Of a stretch of DNA of 64,000 bases, positions 1-12,241 are shown piece by piece. The stretch spans positions 26,963,769 to 27,027,768 of the forward strand of contig CM042540.1 in the NCBI GenBank assembly GCA_023630585.1. The letters run 5' to 3'. Within the stretch, counting starts at the first letter, position 1. Every line of letters starts with the position of its first letter. A model generated the notes under the pieces. That model did not search any database and was not told the DNA's origin. It was given only the letters and a program-made list of their open reading frames with translations. The stretch comes from Cranoglanis bouderius (Eukaryota; Chordata; Actinopteri; Siluriformes; Cranoglanididae). The position numbers and the translations under genes were made by a program.

Positions 1-423
1 CCGTGACCCACCCTTTTTGGCTGTTAATAATTTTGATGTAAATAATTAATATTGTGACTATGTCTTTGCATCCTTGTTTATGATGACTGTTAGCCACTGT
101 GAATTGGGATGGATGCGGTAACTAAGCACGGCAAGATTTACTACAAGAGTTTTTCTTTCGATTTAACTGAGGCTTCTATACACACAGTCATGCCCTCCTG
201 ACTCCAGGGTTAAAGGGGACAGGTTAGCACATGGCGCAGAAGAAAGCTGGGTCAGCATTGTCAGGATTCAGACCTGCACAAGCTTTTTATCACTGTGTTA
301 GTGAACAAGCATGTCTGCCCAAGCATGTAGCATCGTGCCTAGTGCTTCACCTGCTCTAGACCTTAATTTTGATCTGGCTCATTTATTTTTCTATGTTTGG
401 TTGCACTAATGTATAATGAGATA
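1..423. other. Unique-looking intronic sequence
   Basis: AT-rich sequence left of the first transposon. I see no exon, RNA gene or repeat that I recognise. It is presumed to belong to msh3 intron 8 because the first exon found downstream is internal. Confidence 0.4.
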
Positions 424-880
424 CAGTCATGTGGAAAAAAAAGACATAAGTACACCCCATGGAAATTGTGTTTATATAAAAAAAATTATTAAATTTTTTA
501 AAATACATATTTGGACAAGCAAACATTTGATCCTCGTTGAAACGGTGCCTATTAATAAAGGCGATACACTCTATCAAATGACACTTAAAATTGACATTTT
601 GTAGTAATTTTCACATTTTTAAATTAACAAGATCAGTCACATGGGAAAAAAGTAAGTACACTCCTACATTTATCACACCTTCAAATCCATAAAATTAGAA
701 TCAGGTGTTCAAGATTGGGTGCCAGTGATCAGAACCTGCTTAGGGAGTGCGGGTGGAACCGGTCTTATTTATACCCCTCTCGTATCTAGTCTCTGGTGTT
801 CCCTTTGCTATTGAGGTGTGTGGTGTCATCATGCCAAGGTCTAAAGAGTTCTGTAAGGCCTTCAGATAAAAGGTACAAAC
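424..880 (+). mobile_element. Tc1 family A, copy 1 (left end only)
   Basis: Begins after a TA with CAGTCATGTGGAAAA, the same terminal inverted repeat (TIR) as the copies near 10570 and 49865. It keeps the left TIR, the 5' leader and the transposase start codon at 831 ([11 protein letters not shown]), then meets a stop after 12 codons. Homology to the other copies is lost near 880, so about 1 kb of the right side is missing. Confidence 0.85.
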
Positions 881-1034
881 ATATTAGGTAGAGAAGCTAG
901 TGGTCAGCTAATGTAAAAGCTAGGCAGCACATAAGAAAAAAAGCAGAGAACCCGTTCAACAAAAAAATATACAACCTTTTGTGTGCCTTTTTATACTTGG
1001 GGAGAACTGTATCATTTGAAGGATTCAGCATTTA

Positions 1035-1500
1035 GTGACGCCCACAAAACTCCATATAAGGCAAAGCTCACAGAGAGCTGAACATGACAAAATGACATCT
1101 AAACAGTGAAAGAGCACCTCTTGATGATCGAGTGCACCAAATTTTCCAGGCACGCAGCTTAGCCATTGCAGAGCATCGGCTTTTCCGTGATTGTTGCTTT
1201 CAAAAATGCTTGATTTTGCTGTGGCTTTTTTTTCAAAATTTGCGATGCAACTTTTTTCTGCCTGTTGAGCGGAAAATGATTTCAATTGGCAAAATCGCAA
1301 TTGCACGAAATTGTTGTGCACGGTCATTCGCAGTGATGTTTGTTGGTGAACGAGACCTTTTAGCTGTACTCCTGTTCGACGCATGCAAATTGAAGAGGGC
1401 TTTGTGATGAAGTCACATGATGCGTCTTGGCCCAAATCTGCGGTAACTTTGAAAAATCGCAAGCTCCGCCGAATATTCTATGAAACAATTGACTTTCACA
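1035..1500 (-). repeat. Unclassified dispersed repeat, copy 1
   Basis: On the minus strand this reads ...GGCGGAGCTTGCGATTTTTC..., then the GTGACTTCATCAC segment. The same order is seen on the plus strand at 42816-43095. It is rich in 'GCGATTTT' words. I see no coding capacity and do not recognise the class; a non-autonomous DNA element is likely. Confidence 0.6.
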
Positions 1501-2111
1501 GAATTTTCTATAAACATGCGTGTAATTTACATTAATAAGCTATTTAAATGTGACTGTGTAATCCATATATAAAATTGCAGTAACTTGACAATATGATTTG
1601 AAGCAAATCATTCAATGTTCACGTTAATGACTCTGCTTACTGTATATAGCTAATAATAGCTAGTTACCCAGCTATCTTATATAGTCCTTTCTGTTGATTA
1701 AACTTAATTATGGGGCAGAATTCATTTTGCATGCCATAGTTGCATTAAATACAACCCCAATTCCCAAAAAGTTGGGACGCTGTGTAAAATGTAAATAAAA
1801 GCAAAATGCAATGACTTGCAAATCTCATAAACCCATATGTCATTCACAATAGAACATAAACATATCAAATGTTTAAACTGAGTAAACGTACCATTTTAAG
1901 AAAAAAAAAGAAGGTTATTTTGAATTTCATGGCCGCAACACGTCTCAAAAAAGTTGGGACGGGGCAACAAAAGGCTGGAAAAGTGAGTGTTACTAAAAAG
2001 AAACAGCTGGAGGAACATTTTGCAATTAATTAGGTTAATTGGCAACAGGTCAGTAACATGATTGGGTATAAAAAGAGTATCTTAGAGAGGCAGAGTCTCT
2101 CAGAAGTAAAG

Positions 2112-2748
2112 ATGGGCAAAGGTTCAGCAGTCTGTGAAAAACTGCGTCTACAAATTGTGGAACAATTTCAGAATAATGTTCCTCAATGTAAAATTGCGAA
2201 GACTGTATCTCATCATCTACAGTACATAATAGCATCGAAAGATTCAAAGAATCTGGAGAAATCTCAATATTGCAATATTGCGAAAATCAATATTGCATGC
2301 CCGTGATCTTCGGGCCCTCAGGCGGCACTGCATTAAAATCAGGTATGATTCTGTAGTGGAAATCACTGCATGGGCTCAGAAACACCTCCAGAACTCATTG
2401 TCTGTGAACACAGTCCGCCGTACCATCCACAAATGCAGGTTAAAGCGCTACCATGCAAAGAAGAAGCCATATGCGAACATGATCCAGAAACGCCGCCGTC
2501 TTCGCTGGGCCAAAGCTCATTTAAAATGGACTGAGGCAAAGTGGAAAACTGTTCTGTGGTCAGACGAAACGAAATTTGAAATTCTTTTTGGAAACCATGG
2601 GCACCATGTCCTCTGGACTAAAGAGGAGAGGGACCATCTGGCTTGTTATCAGCGCTCAGTTCAAAAGCCTGCATTAGTGCTTATGGAATGGGCAGCTTGC
2701 ACATCTGGAGAGGCACTATCAATGCTGAAAGGTATATACAGGTTTTAG
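2112..2748 (+). pseudogene. Tc1 family B transposase relic
   Basis: Start codon at 2112 (MGKGSAVCEKLRLQIVEQ), then a frame change near 2280 to a frame holding ARDLRALRRHCIKIRYD ... LSVNTVRRTIHKCRLKRYHA and LWSDETKFEILFGNHG. The DET aspartate is the first residue of the DDE triad. The second Asp and the Glu lie beyond the LINE insertion in broken frames (about 3549-3830). A DNA-binding and integrase-fold protein in origin; not functional here. Confidence 0.88.
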
Positions 2749-2797
2749 AGCAACATATGCTTCCATCCAGATGACGTCTTTTTCAGGGTAGGCCTTG

Positions 2798-3545
2798 AGA
2801 GGCTGAAGAGAGCCAAACTACCCCCTCCCATCCTCTCCTCCTTCTACAGAGGGACGATAGAGAGCGTCCTGACCAGCTGTCTCACTGTGTGGTACGGGAA
2901 CTGCACAGCCTCCGACCGCAAGACCCTACAGCGAATTGTGAGGACAGCTGAAAAGATCATCGGGGTCTCTCTACCCACCATCAACACCTCCTGCAGAACA
3001 ACCGCTGCATCCGCAAAGCCACCAGTATTGCGGGCGACCTGTCTCACCTTTTTCATGGACTCTTCACCCTCCTGCCATCTGGCAGAAGGTACAGGAGCAT
3101 CCGTGCCACCACCAGTAGACTCCGCAATAGTTTCTTCCCTGAGGCAGTCAGATTACTCAACACCTTGCTGCCTCCCAATGCTCCCCTGAGCTAGCCGAGC
3201 ACCTAACCCAGTAAGACTCTACTGCACACTGCACTTTACATAACTGCATCAGTCATTTTACTATGGAACTCATTTTTGCTGCCAGTATTGCGGTTATACT
3301 TTTGCTGCTACATTACACAATAGCTTATAGATTACAGTCCATGTTCTGTGTATTTATTGTCCTGTGAATTAATTGTTTTGTTCTGTGTACTTATTGTTTT
3401 TCACTCGTCTCACACCGTTGTGTATCTGCACTTTATGTAGTCTTGCGTACTGTCCTGTGTTGCACCATGGTCCTGAAAAAACCTCATTTTGTTCCAGTGT
3501 CTACAAGCTATATAGAGGAATGACAATAAAAACCTACTTGACTTG
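2798..3545 (+). mobile_element. 5'-truncated LINE (L2/jockey-like) 3' end nested in Tc1 family B
   Basis: Encodes the post-reverse-transcriptase tail found in many fish L2-like LINEs (SFYRGTIESVLTSCLTVWYG, then CTASDRKTLQRIVRTAEKII) with frameshifts, followed by a 3' UTR ending AATGACAATAAAAACC and a CTTGACTTGA tail. Family B sequence stops at GGCCTTGA and resumes at ATATTTCAGC, so both edges are visible; TTGA at each side may be a short target duplication. Confidence 0.88.
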
Positions 3546-4424
3546 ATATTTCAGCAAGACAGTGCTAAACCACATACTGCATCTATTACAACAGCATGGC
3601 TTCGTAGTAGAAGAGTCCGGGTGCTTAACTGGCCTGCCTGCAGTCCAGACCTTTCACCGATTGGAAACATTTGGCGCATCATGAAACGACAAATATGACA
3701 AAGAAGACCCAGGACTGTTGAGCAGCTAGAATCCTGTATCAGACACAAATGGGACAACATTCCTCTCCCAAAACTCCAGCAACTGGTGTTGGACGTGTAC
3801 AGACTGTTGTTAAAAGAAGAGGGGATAAAACACAGTGGTAAACGTGGTCCTGTCCCAACTTTTTTGAGACGTGTTGCTGCCATCAAATTCCAAATGACCT
3901 TATTTTTTCCTTAAAATGGTACATTTCCTCAGTTTAAACATCTGATATGTTTTCTCTGTTCTATTGTGAATAAAATATGGGTTTATGACATTTGCAAATC
4001 ATTGCATTCTGTTTTTATTTACATTTTACGCAGCGTCCCAACTTTTTTGGAATTGGGGTTGAAATCATTTTTGCTTTTCTGGAATCGACTCCAAAGCTTT
4101 GTATTGTACTCGGGTCAAACTTTCATTGGCAAAGGGCCATTTTCTCTCCACTTTTCCATCAAATGTGTTTGTATTCTAAATAACTGTTTGAAGCAACGTT
4201 GTGTGTGCCACAGCATGCTTCATAACAACCGACTAATCGATTATAAAATTCACTGCCATCTATTTATCTATTATAAATTTTGCAGATTGGTAGCATTTTA
4301 AGGAAAAGGGGTGGAGCTTAGTACATGTGGCCGAGGGTAGAGGTCATTTCAGAGCTAGAAAAAAATAAACCCCATATATCCAGATGTACTGAATGGCAGT
4401 AATGGTGCTGACTTTATGGTAAGA

Positions 4425-4992
4425 TTTGTCTTGTCCTTTTGTAAATTTCGGAGGGACATCCTGTTCTTGGTGATGTCACTGTGCTGCCCAATTTTCTCCA
4501 CTTCTTGATGATGGCCTTTATGGTGTTACATCTAATGTTTTAAAAATTCTTTTCTAAGCCTCTCCCCGTCGATACCTTTCGACAAGCGAGATGACATGCA
4601 TGCTTGGTTCTGAAACCAAGAAGATGTGAAGAAAATCCTGGTCTTTATTTGGAGACCAGAATAAGTTCATCAGAATAATTTCGTTGATGACAGCTGTATG
4701 ATAATTACTTTTGAACGTAACATTGAATGTGATTGGTTCATTCTGAATACACCCAAATCTCCAATTATAAAGCAGTGTGCACACTTATGCAACCGGTTCA
4801 ACCTTAATTTTCCTATTTTTCCCTAAAATGTTTTTGTTTTTCATTTAATTTTTATACTCTGTAATTTCACATTGAGTGTGGAAAGAGCTCTGGCATGATT
4901 TTATCTTGGTTTCATTTTTTTATTTTTTTTTATTTTAACATCACAAAAACCTGCCCTTTTAACAGGGGGTGTATAGATTTTTATATCCATTG
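4425..4992 (-). mobile_element. Tc1 family K, copy 1 (fragment)
   Basis: Shares with 61910-62574 the transposase N-terminal region on the minus strand (the CGGAGGGACATCCTG and CCACTTCTTGAT words) and ends TTTATATCCATTG before a TA, a Tc1-type terminus. The remainder of the transposase and the other TIR are absent. Confidence 0.75.
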
Positions 4993-4994
4993 TA

Positions 4995-6215
4995 GAATGG
5001 TTCTTTTCAAGAATTATCATTTAATACACACACACATTTGCCATGCACAAGCAGAAATGTGGGGGAATCCTCTCCTACACAGTAGCTGCTAAGCAGACTG
5101 TGGTGCTGCGTTCTATTTCTATCATGCTGTCAGTAGAACAGAAATGCCACCAACTGTACACGGGTGACTTTATGTAGCATGGTATGAAATAAGCCACTTG
5201 AATATGCTAATGTGGCAGCAGGTTATGCAGCGAAATGCTGGAACTTTAATGTGACTTGTACAACGATGTAACGTATATTGATTTGTGTGTGTGTGTGTAT
5301 TTATACTCTGGTGCCACTTATAGTCCAGACCATACAGTATGTGCTTGTAATAAAAATAAGCAAAACATGAAGGGATAAGCTCATGGTAAGATTGAAACGA
5401 TGTCTGTGTTTCACACTAATAATGATTATTTCTAGCAGTAATGTGAATTTAATTAACGCTGGCGTAAATTATAGGCACGGACGCCTGTGATTTGTCAGGT
5501 TGTGTGAACATCAGTGATTTGATGGAACACTTGGCAGGCTGTGTAATATGAATGATTTAAGATCTTGCTTTGTCTGACATAATGTTCAGGACAATTCTTG
5601 TGGTTTTGTCAGTATAGATGACGAGTAACTGAAAAACACTCGACAGTGACGTAAGAATGCACTAAACGTACAGGTTGAATCGAAGTTTAATTGTGTAGCT
5701 CTAACCTCTTTTATTCTGCTCAGAATGTTGCAACTTTGGCCTTGTTTCATTCAAATCCTGAGCTCCTTGTGCTTTTCTCATCAAGAGCGTGTTGTTGTTG
5801 TTGTTTGCTAAATGTCCTGTGGAAATGCATATCTGGTTTGTATTGTGTGAGCGGCCAATTATTTTGCAAGTTTGCCAGCTTTCCATGAGGCATTCTCTGA
5901 AAGAGTACGGCACGCAGCCCGTCTCCAGGCTAGACATGTAGCCGTGCTGTCTTAATCAGCTTGCATCATCAAACTCCAAAATATTCATATTTGGTACACT
6001 TTTTAACATTATGACTCATTTTAGCTTAGTGATCTGAATTTATAAAGGCCTCTTTTGGTTTTGAGTTTTGCAGCTTGGTGACCGGTGATATTCGAGTGAT
6101 TGGCTGTACAGTGCACTATTCTAATCACATTTAATCCGTCTAATCCAATCATATTTTTATCCATTGAAATGGCACTGTGTGCGTCATGCCATGTAACTGA
6201 ATATGAATACATTAT
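4995..6215. other. Intronic sequence, no gene seen
   Basis: AT-rich with a short (TG)n run at 5285-5299. The longest open frames are short and have no family resemblance. I recognise no repeat. Confidence 0.4.
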
Positions 6216-6905
6216 TCAGAATTACACCACAGCGCGGTTGAGTTCTCGAATCTGATTGGTCAGAAGTTGCAGATTAATTTGATATAACGGCACGACTCGG
6301 GCAGTAATTCTAGCTATAACATGAACAACAGATTTATATTAATGCACTCTTCGAAATCGTTATTGTTGCTATAGTAACAGCTCATACACAGGGAATTGAA
6401 GGATAGGTACTCTAATAATAAACAGATTTTTTTTTAAAAAAAGGTGTTGTTTAATGAAGAAAATAAGATTGTTGAGAGTTTTTAAGAGACATTTATGTAA
6501 CTTTTACGGGGGGGGGTCAGTGCTTTGTAAAGTCTTTACGACAGAGGAGCTTACACTTTCCAGTTTCTCGATGAAATAACAAGCTGTGTTTTTCGTTTCT
6601 TAAACTTCAAGAGAGAGAAAAGAAGATGCATGCGCGAATGACTGTTTAACATTGTTATAACGTTACCACCTGTTGTCACTTACATTCTCGTGGACGTTCC
6701 ACAACGTTAAATGTAACCGTAAACCGCTAAAAAGCGTGACGTGTCGTCCGTTAATAAAGTAAAAATGTTAATTGTTAGCGAATTACAGTGGTATAAGTGG
6801 AATAACACACTTTGGACTGTGCTTTTATGTGAAAATAATACACTTTAGGCTGCCGTGTCACATCACCTCCCTGTGTTATTATTTTTATATAACGGCACGC
6901 AACAA
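6216..6905 (+). repeat. Non-autonomous DNA-element-like repeat, copy 1
   Basis: Starts near ATTACACCACAGCGCGGTTG with CTGATTGGTCAGAAG, and shares the order 'CACAG...GAATCTGATTGG...TTATATTAATGCACTC...TTTCCAGTTT' with 53218-53790 and, in part, 61285-61480. Non-coding. The class is not certain; fish genomes hold many such MITE-like copies. Confidence 0.6.
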
Positions 6906-7311
6906 AAAGCACAAACATGCGACACTGTGCAATACATTTACAGCATTCCTTCATCCATCCTTAGTGACTGCCTGGTCAGGGTTCGTGTTTTTTAGATTAC
7001 TAGTTTGTTTATATTTGGGGAGGTAGAAGCAACTAAATTCATTAGAAACTATTGCGGGTAGATTAAAAAAAACAAAACAAAACAAAACAAAAAAAAACTG
7101 TGCAAATGGGATAAAAAAAAAAAAAAGGCTTTAGTTTTGTACTCGAATGATGTAGCTGAGGTTGAGCAACTGTAAGAGTGTGTCAGAATTCACAGACTAT
7201 GCTGACAGTGCTGGCATTTCTGCCTCTGGGTTTTCCCCCCCTAGTGTTTCCAGGAGTATAACTGTAGGGGTCATATTTAGTTTCAGACCAGAACAAGAAA
7301 AAAGACGAGAA

Positions 7312-7344
7312 GACCTGACCTGACCTGACCTGACCTGACCTGAT
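7312..7344. repeat. GACCT pentanucleotide repeat
   Basis: Six and a half uninterrupted copies of GACCT. Confidence 0.95.
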
Positions 7345-7939
7345 GGTTTGTATGAATACAAATACGGCACATTGAAAGATACAGATAGTGGCATTGTGTT
7401 ACCCCCTCTAGTGTGTGAGAAACTTTTGTCATATGTCACATCACACTTTTTTTTTTTTTTTTTTTTGCCACATGATCACTTATTTTCAGACTCTTCCAAT
7501 GCCATTCCATTACCATCACTCTTTATTCTCTGGTCCAATTTAAACTTCTTCCTGAAGAATCTGTAAATGTTAAGCAATTCCAATATGTCTTGCTGTAAGC
7601 GAATCAGTTATAACTTGAATATTCTCCACCACGACCTCATTTCCTTGACATAAGTGGAGGGAAGGGCAAGGTTTCTGCTCCTTTCACTTCAGCATCGGTC
7701 AAATGAGTGCGTAGGCATCTCTACATCCGCATCCACTCTTTAAAGGGCACTACAATTATGCTGCCCCGGAACGAAGACTTGTCGAGTATTAGCTGTCTAG
7801 TCTACGCAGCTGCTTTGAAATGTGTGTGTGTCTGACCTTCTGCTTCTTGCTGATAGTCATTTACACTGTAAAACGTTACATTTTCATTCAGTGTGAAACC
7901 GAATGAAGTGTGGAGATTAGCCAGCAGTAAAAGCTTATA

Positions 7940-8290
7940 CGGTGCTGTCTAGCATTATACAAAATGTTGTTTAGCATTGTTTACTAGCATTATACAATAT
8001 TACATTGACTATTATACAATGTTAGCATTATGCAGTATGTTTACTATCATTATACAATATTACACTGACTGGCATTATATAATTCTACATTCAACAGCAT
8101 TATGACTAGCTAGTAGATTATATAATTGACTAGCATTATACAGTATGCTGACTTGCATTATGTTTACTAGCATTACACAGTTTTATGTTGACTGCCATTT
8201 TACATTATGTTGACTAGCATTCATTGAACATCATTATGCTGCATTATGACTAGCATTATGTTGACTAGCATTATACAATATAATATTGTA
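7940..8290. repeat. Diverged tandem repeat (ACTAGCATTATACA-type unit)
   Basis: About 15 irregular copies of a unit near 20-30 bp built on 'GACTAGCATTATACAATATT'. Copies vary in length and sequence, with no conserved spacer. Not coding. Confidence 0.8.
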
Positions 8291-8606
8291 AGTGTTAAAA
8301 GGTATCCTTTTGACATGGTTATGTAAAAGTGTGCAAAATCTTTAGGTATTCTTTTAGGCGTGGCTATTTCTAAAGACATGGGTCTTTTTTCTAAAAAGAC
8401 ATTCAGGCATCCTTGTGATTTGATGGAAACTTTGCTTTGCTTAGATTGATTATCGGTCCACTCTATTGTTATGTATTCTTAATGTGTAGTATGTTGAAAA
8501 TGAAACATGAGTTTTTGGTACGTGATCAGGTACGATTGGTTTGCTATTCGTTTGTCACACTAGTGAACATTTGGTACTTGGGAATTTCCATTAAAAATGC
8601 TCTAAC

Positions 8607-8836
8607 TTGGGCTCCCGAGTGGCAGGATAGAAAAAGTGTTCACCCTATCATCCAGATATTGTAAATTCAAATTCCGATCGTGCCACAGCCACTTGTGGCC
8701 TGACGCCCAAGTTGGTCGTGTTATCAAGGAGGGAGGGGTGGCATACTCTCCCCTATCAATCACAGTGACACTAGCCAATCATGGCCGTCTGCAAGATCAC
8801 GCATGCAGGGGGAATCAGCCATGTCTATATTAGGGA
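8607..8836 (+). mobile_element. tRNA-derived SINE-like element
   Basis: The head GGGCTCCCGAGTGGCAGGAT resembles a tRNA A box and AATTCAAATTCC, about 45 bp on, is a decayed B box. The body (GTGCCACAGCCA...) continues for some 150 bp. The right edge is uncertain. Confidence 0.5.
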
Positions 8837-8839
8837 GGC

Positions 8840-10568
8840 AAAATGAACTTGGCAAAGGGCCATTTTTATAATACACCTGTGTACATTTAGCTGATTGTGT
8901 TTTTGTGATTTTTAGATTTCAATGCTTCGATTGTATGTTGATTGTGTTGATCAACCTTTCTTTGCCATGCCAAGTTCTGTTGACAAGTGACCCTTAGCTC
9001 AAGAGTTCAATTCCCTAGACCATCATGTAAACAGGAATCTATGGTAGTTGGGTGGTGAGTGCTGAGTTTTGAGCTCCTACATCGACCACGCATGTGTAGC
9101 CAAGGTGGCCACCCTAGCAACAGTTGCCTAGGGGCTGCTGTGGTGTGCATAATAAGACCCTTGAGGGAATTGTTGCTGCAGTGTCATCTGTGTTACTGCC
9201 AACTATTTACCCCGGTGCATGCTTGTTACTGTTTATTGGCTCAAAATGCACCTCAGGGTAGCAGCTTACTAACAATGTACTGTTCTTTTCTAAACTGTTC
9301 TACCACTGAGGCCATGCCTTTTCCTCAGGGATTTCTGCACCCATCAAACTGGCAGAGATTCTCTCTCACCAGGGGGCAAGATGTATTGCCTGCGTTTATA
9401 ATTAAGAGGTTAGGCTGAGCGAAATCCTGTTTTTTTTATCCTTTACCCAGGTGTGATGTTCAAAAGAGCTGCTGCACTATAGCAGAAAATAGAATGAAAG
9501 AATCGGCCATGCCAGTGCCTGAACCACTGCTAACTCATCAGCGGTTATAACAGCTATGAAGTTATACCACGGTCTTATTGATACTGTAAGTCTTTGTTTA
9601 TACTGCCATGATAGTTGTAGAATAGAAAAAGCTGTATGGTAAACTGAAGGATAATTTGAAGTTTGAGCATGAAATGTCTACTCTGTGTTTCATAATATCT
9701 ATTCTAACTGTTTTGATGTTTTGGGTTTCTGTATTTTTTGCAGGATAGATCAGTTTTCCAAAATGTAACGGTTTTCTTGTAAGAATTTCCGTTTTCATTC
9801 CAAAACCTTGGGTTATACTAATGTTTACCCAATTTTTAAGTTATACCCTGTATATTCAATTTGATTTTAGGTGTTTGAGACCTGATTTGAGGAACAAATA
9901 GCATAATGAAACCTCAAGCATTCTGTCTTTTGAAGCATACCAATTTGTATCTCATTTCCTCTTGGGATATGCAGAGCCAATCTAGAGCCAATTGTCTCCA
10001 AACTTGGCGACAGGCTCAATTTCTCACAAAACAATGTGAAATAAGCCTACGATTGAGCACCATCCAAGAACATTTATTATAACATGGAACCCACAAAACA
10101 GACCACCTGCTAACTTTTCTCCACATTGTGCATATGAAGCATTGCCCTATTGTCTGCTTTTTATGCTGTGTATGATAGTAGTAAGCCATTAGAACACATC
10201 GGAACATAATTTGAGCACTGATGCAGGAACTACCTTAGCTCTGAACTCTGATTGTGTGTTGCAGATATATAGTTATGGGGTTCCAAAACTATTCAGTAAC
10301 TTCAAGTCGGTTTCATTAGCATTACTGCTTTTCATGTTTTGTTTTCTGTTTGCCATGTTCATCTCTATGGGCTTTGCCTGTTCTTGGTAGTTGTATTCAC
10401 TGTATGATGAGTGTGACAACTCCTCTCTATTGCACAGTCAGTTCTTCCCTCTGCTTTTTCTCCTTTGTGGCTAACCCACTGCTAGTGTGATTGAGTGTGA
10501 TTCCCTGAACATACCAGACAGTGGGACCCAGAGTTGGTAGCCCGGATCTTGAAAAGGTTTGGTGAGGT
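8840..10568. other. Intronic sequence, no gene seen
   Basis: No exon or repeat recognised. A 119-codon open frame at 9059-9418 has no family resemblance and no coding-like pattern. Confidence 0.4.
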
Positions 10569-10569
10569 A

Positions 10570-12029
10570 TAGTCATGAAAAAATAAGAACACCCCATTGA
10601 AATTGTTGGCTTTTTGGCATATTTGGACAAGCAAACGTTTGATCCTCTTTGAAACAGTGCCTATCAATAAAGTTGATACACTCTATCAAATGACACATAA
10701 GATTGACATTTTGTAGTCATTTTCACAATTTAAATGAACAAAAAACAGATCAATCACATGGAAAAAGTAAGTACAGCCCTACAATTAATCACACCTTCAA
10801 ATCCATAAAATTAGAATCAGATGTTCAAGATTGGATGCCATCGTATCTAGTTTCTGGTGTTCCCTTTGCTGTTGAGGTGTGTGGTGTCACCATGCAAAGA
10901 CCTAAAGAGTTCTGTAAGGCCTTCAGAAAAAAGGTTGTTGCCTATGAGTCTGGCAAGGGATTTAAAAAGATCTCCAAACTATTTTAAAATATATATACTT
11001 CATTCCACTGTAAGGAAAATAATCTACAAATGGCCCAGATTTCAAACGACTGCCAATTTGTCCAGGACTGACCGTCCCAGCTAATTCAGCCCAAGAGCAG
11101 GCCGTCTGATGAAGACTTATTAGGATCTGCTAATAAGTCTTCCAACTGTTTGTGAAAGTGCATGCTTCTACAATCAGAAATAGACTGAACAAATTTGACT
11201 GGCGTGGGAGACGTGCCAGGAAAAAGCCTTTGCAAGACTACAGTTTGCCGATGAGCATATAGGCAAAGACCAGGCCTTTTGGAATAATGTGTTCTGGACA
11301 GACGAATCAAAGCAGACATGCAGACAACAGACATGTTTATTGCACACCAAAGACAGCGTTTCAGGAGAAGCACCTCATACTAACTGTGAAGCACGGTGGT
11401 GGAAATGTTATGGTTTGGGGTTGCTTCACTGCCTCAAGGACTGGAGCTTGTATTTAACTATGAATTCTGCATCATATCAAAGAGTGCTTGAAGATAATGT
11501 GAAGCCATGTGTCCGAAAGTTGAAGTTGAACCGAAAGTGGACCTTTCAACAGGATAATGATCCTAAGCACACTAGCAAATGCACCAAGGAATGGCTCAAA
11601 AAGAAGAAATGGAGGGTTATGGAATGGCCTAGTCAAAGCACGGATTTGAATCCCGCTGGAATGTTGTGGGGGTGGGGGGGGATTTGAAACGGGCAGTACA
11701 AGCAAGAAAACCCTCAAACATCTTGCAACTGAAAGAATATCACATGAAAGAGTGGTCAAAAATTCCAGCAAGCCTGGTGGACAAATTATGCAAAATGCCT
11801 AGAAGTTATTTCTGCTAAACAGGGCAATACTAGCTTCTGAGGTCAAGGGTATATTTACTTTTCCTGTTGAATAAATGATTGAAAAAGATGATTTTCCTCG
11901 AGGTTTTGTTCAAGTATATCTACTTTATTAATAGGCACTGTTTCAAAGATGATCAAATGTTTGCTTGTCCAAATATGTCACAAAAAGTCAACAATTTCCA
12001 TGAGGTGTATTTATTTTTTCACATGAATG
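10570..12029 (+). mobile_element. Tc1 family A, copy 2 (full-length, inactive)
   Basis: Flanked by TA at both sides; left TIR TAGTCATGAAAAAATAAGAA, right TIR TTATTTTTTCACATGAATG. About 1460 bp. The right-hand TIR region repeats the left (GGACAAGCAAACRTTTGATC near 10627, inverted near 11955). This is the only copy here that keeps both ends and most of the transposase. Confidence 0.92.
10892..11687 (+). pseudogene. Tc1 family A transposase, catalytic Glu lost
   Basis: Starts MQRPKEFCKAFRKKVV (one codon deleted before AYESGKGF), then broken frames, and a long frame from 11289 with WTFQQDNDPKHTSKC, the second catalytic Asp. The expected NPIEMLWG at the end reads NPAGMLWG, so the catalytic Glu is Gly. 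A G-run just after it then shifts the frame. Confidence 0.88.
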
Positions 12030-12241
12030 TAGGTGGATATCTTCACTGGTGCCATGTCAGCACATTGTACACTTTTCCTTTCAGCAATTAGGTTACAGAA
12101 TCCTGCTTGACATGACTGACAAGAACTTGGTTCCCACTGCCGCTTTCACTGGTTGTTGGATCACCCTGGAACCCTCCTCCCCAAACAGTTATGCTGTCCC
12201 AAATGGATGATGAGAGTTCAAGTCCTCAGTTGGGTCATCTG

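Larger units (their letters stand above)
1752..4061 (+). mobile_element. Tc1 family B element interrupted by a LINE
   Basis: Left end CAACCCCAATTCCCAAAAAG after a TA; right end CTTTTTTGGAATTGGGGTTG. Each end holds a second inner copy of the AAAAAGTTGGGACG motif (near 1950 and 3853), the IR/DR architecture of fish Tc1 elements. Removing the insertion at 2798-3545 leaves about 1562 bp, the normal Tc1 size. The right TA has mutated to AA. It is defective by insertion, frameshifts and stops. Confidence 0.92.

Noticed and set aside
2887..3189. 100-codon open frame as a host gene
   Set aside because: Its words are the tail of a fish LINE reverse-transcriptase frame, and it lies in a LINE fragment nested in a Tc1.
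7940..8290. CRISPR-like array
   Set aside because: Eukaryotic context, degenerate units, no constant repeat or spacer length.
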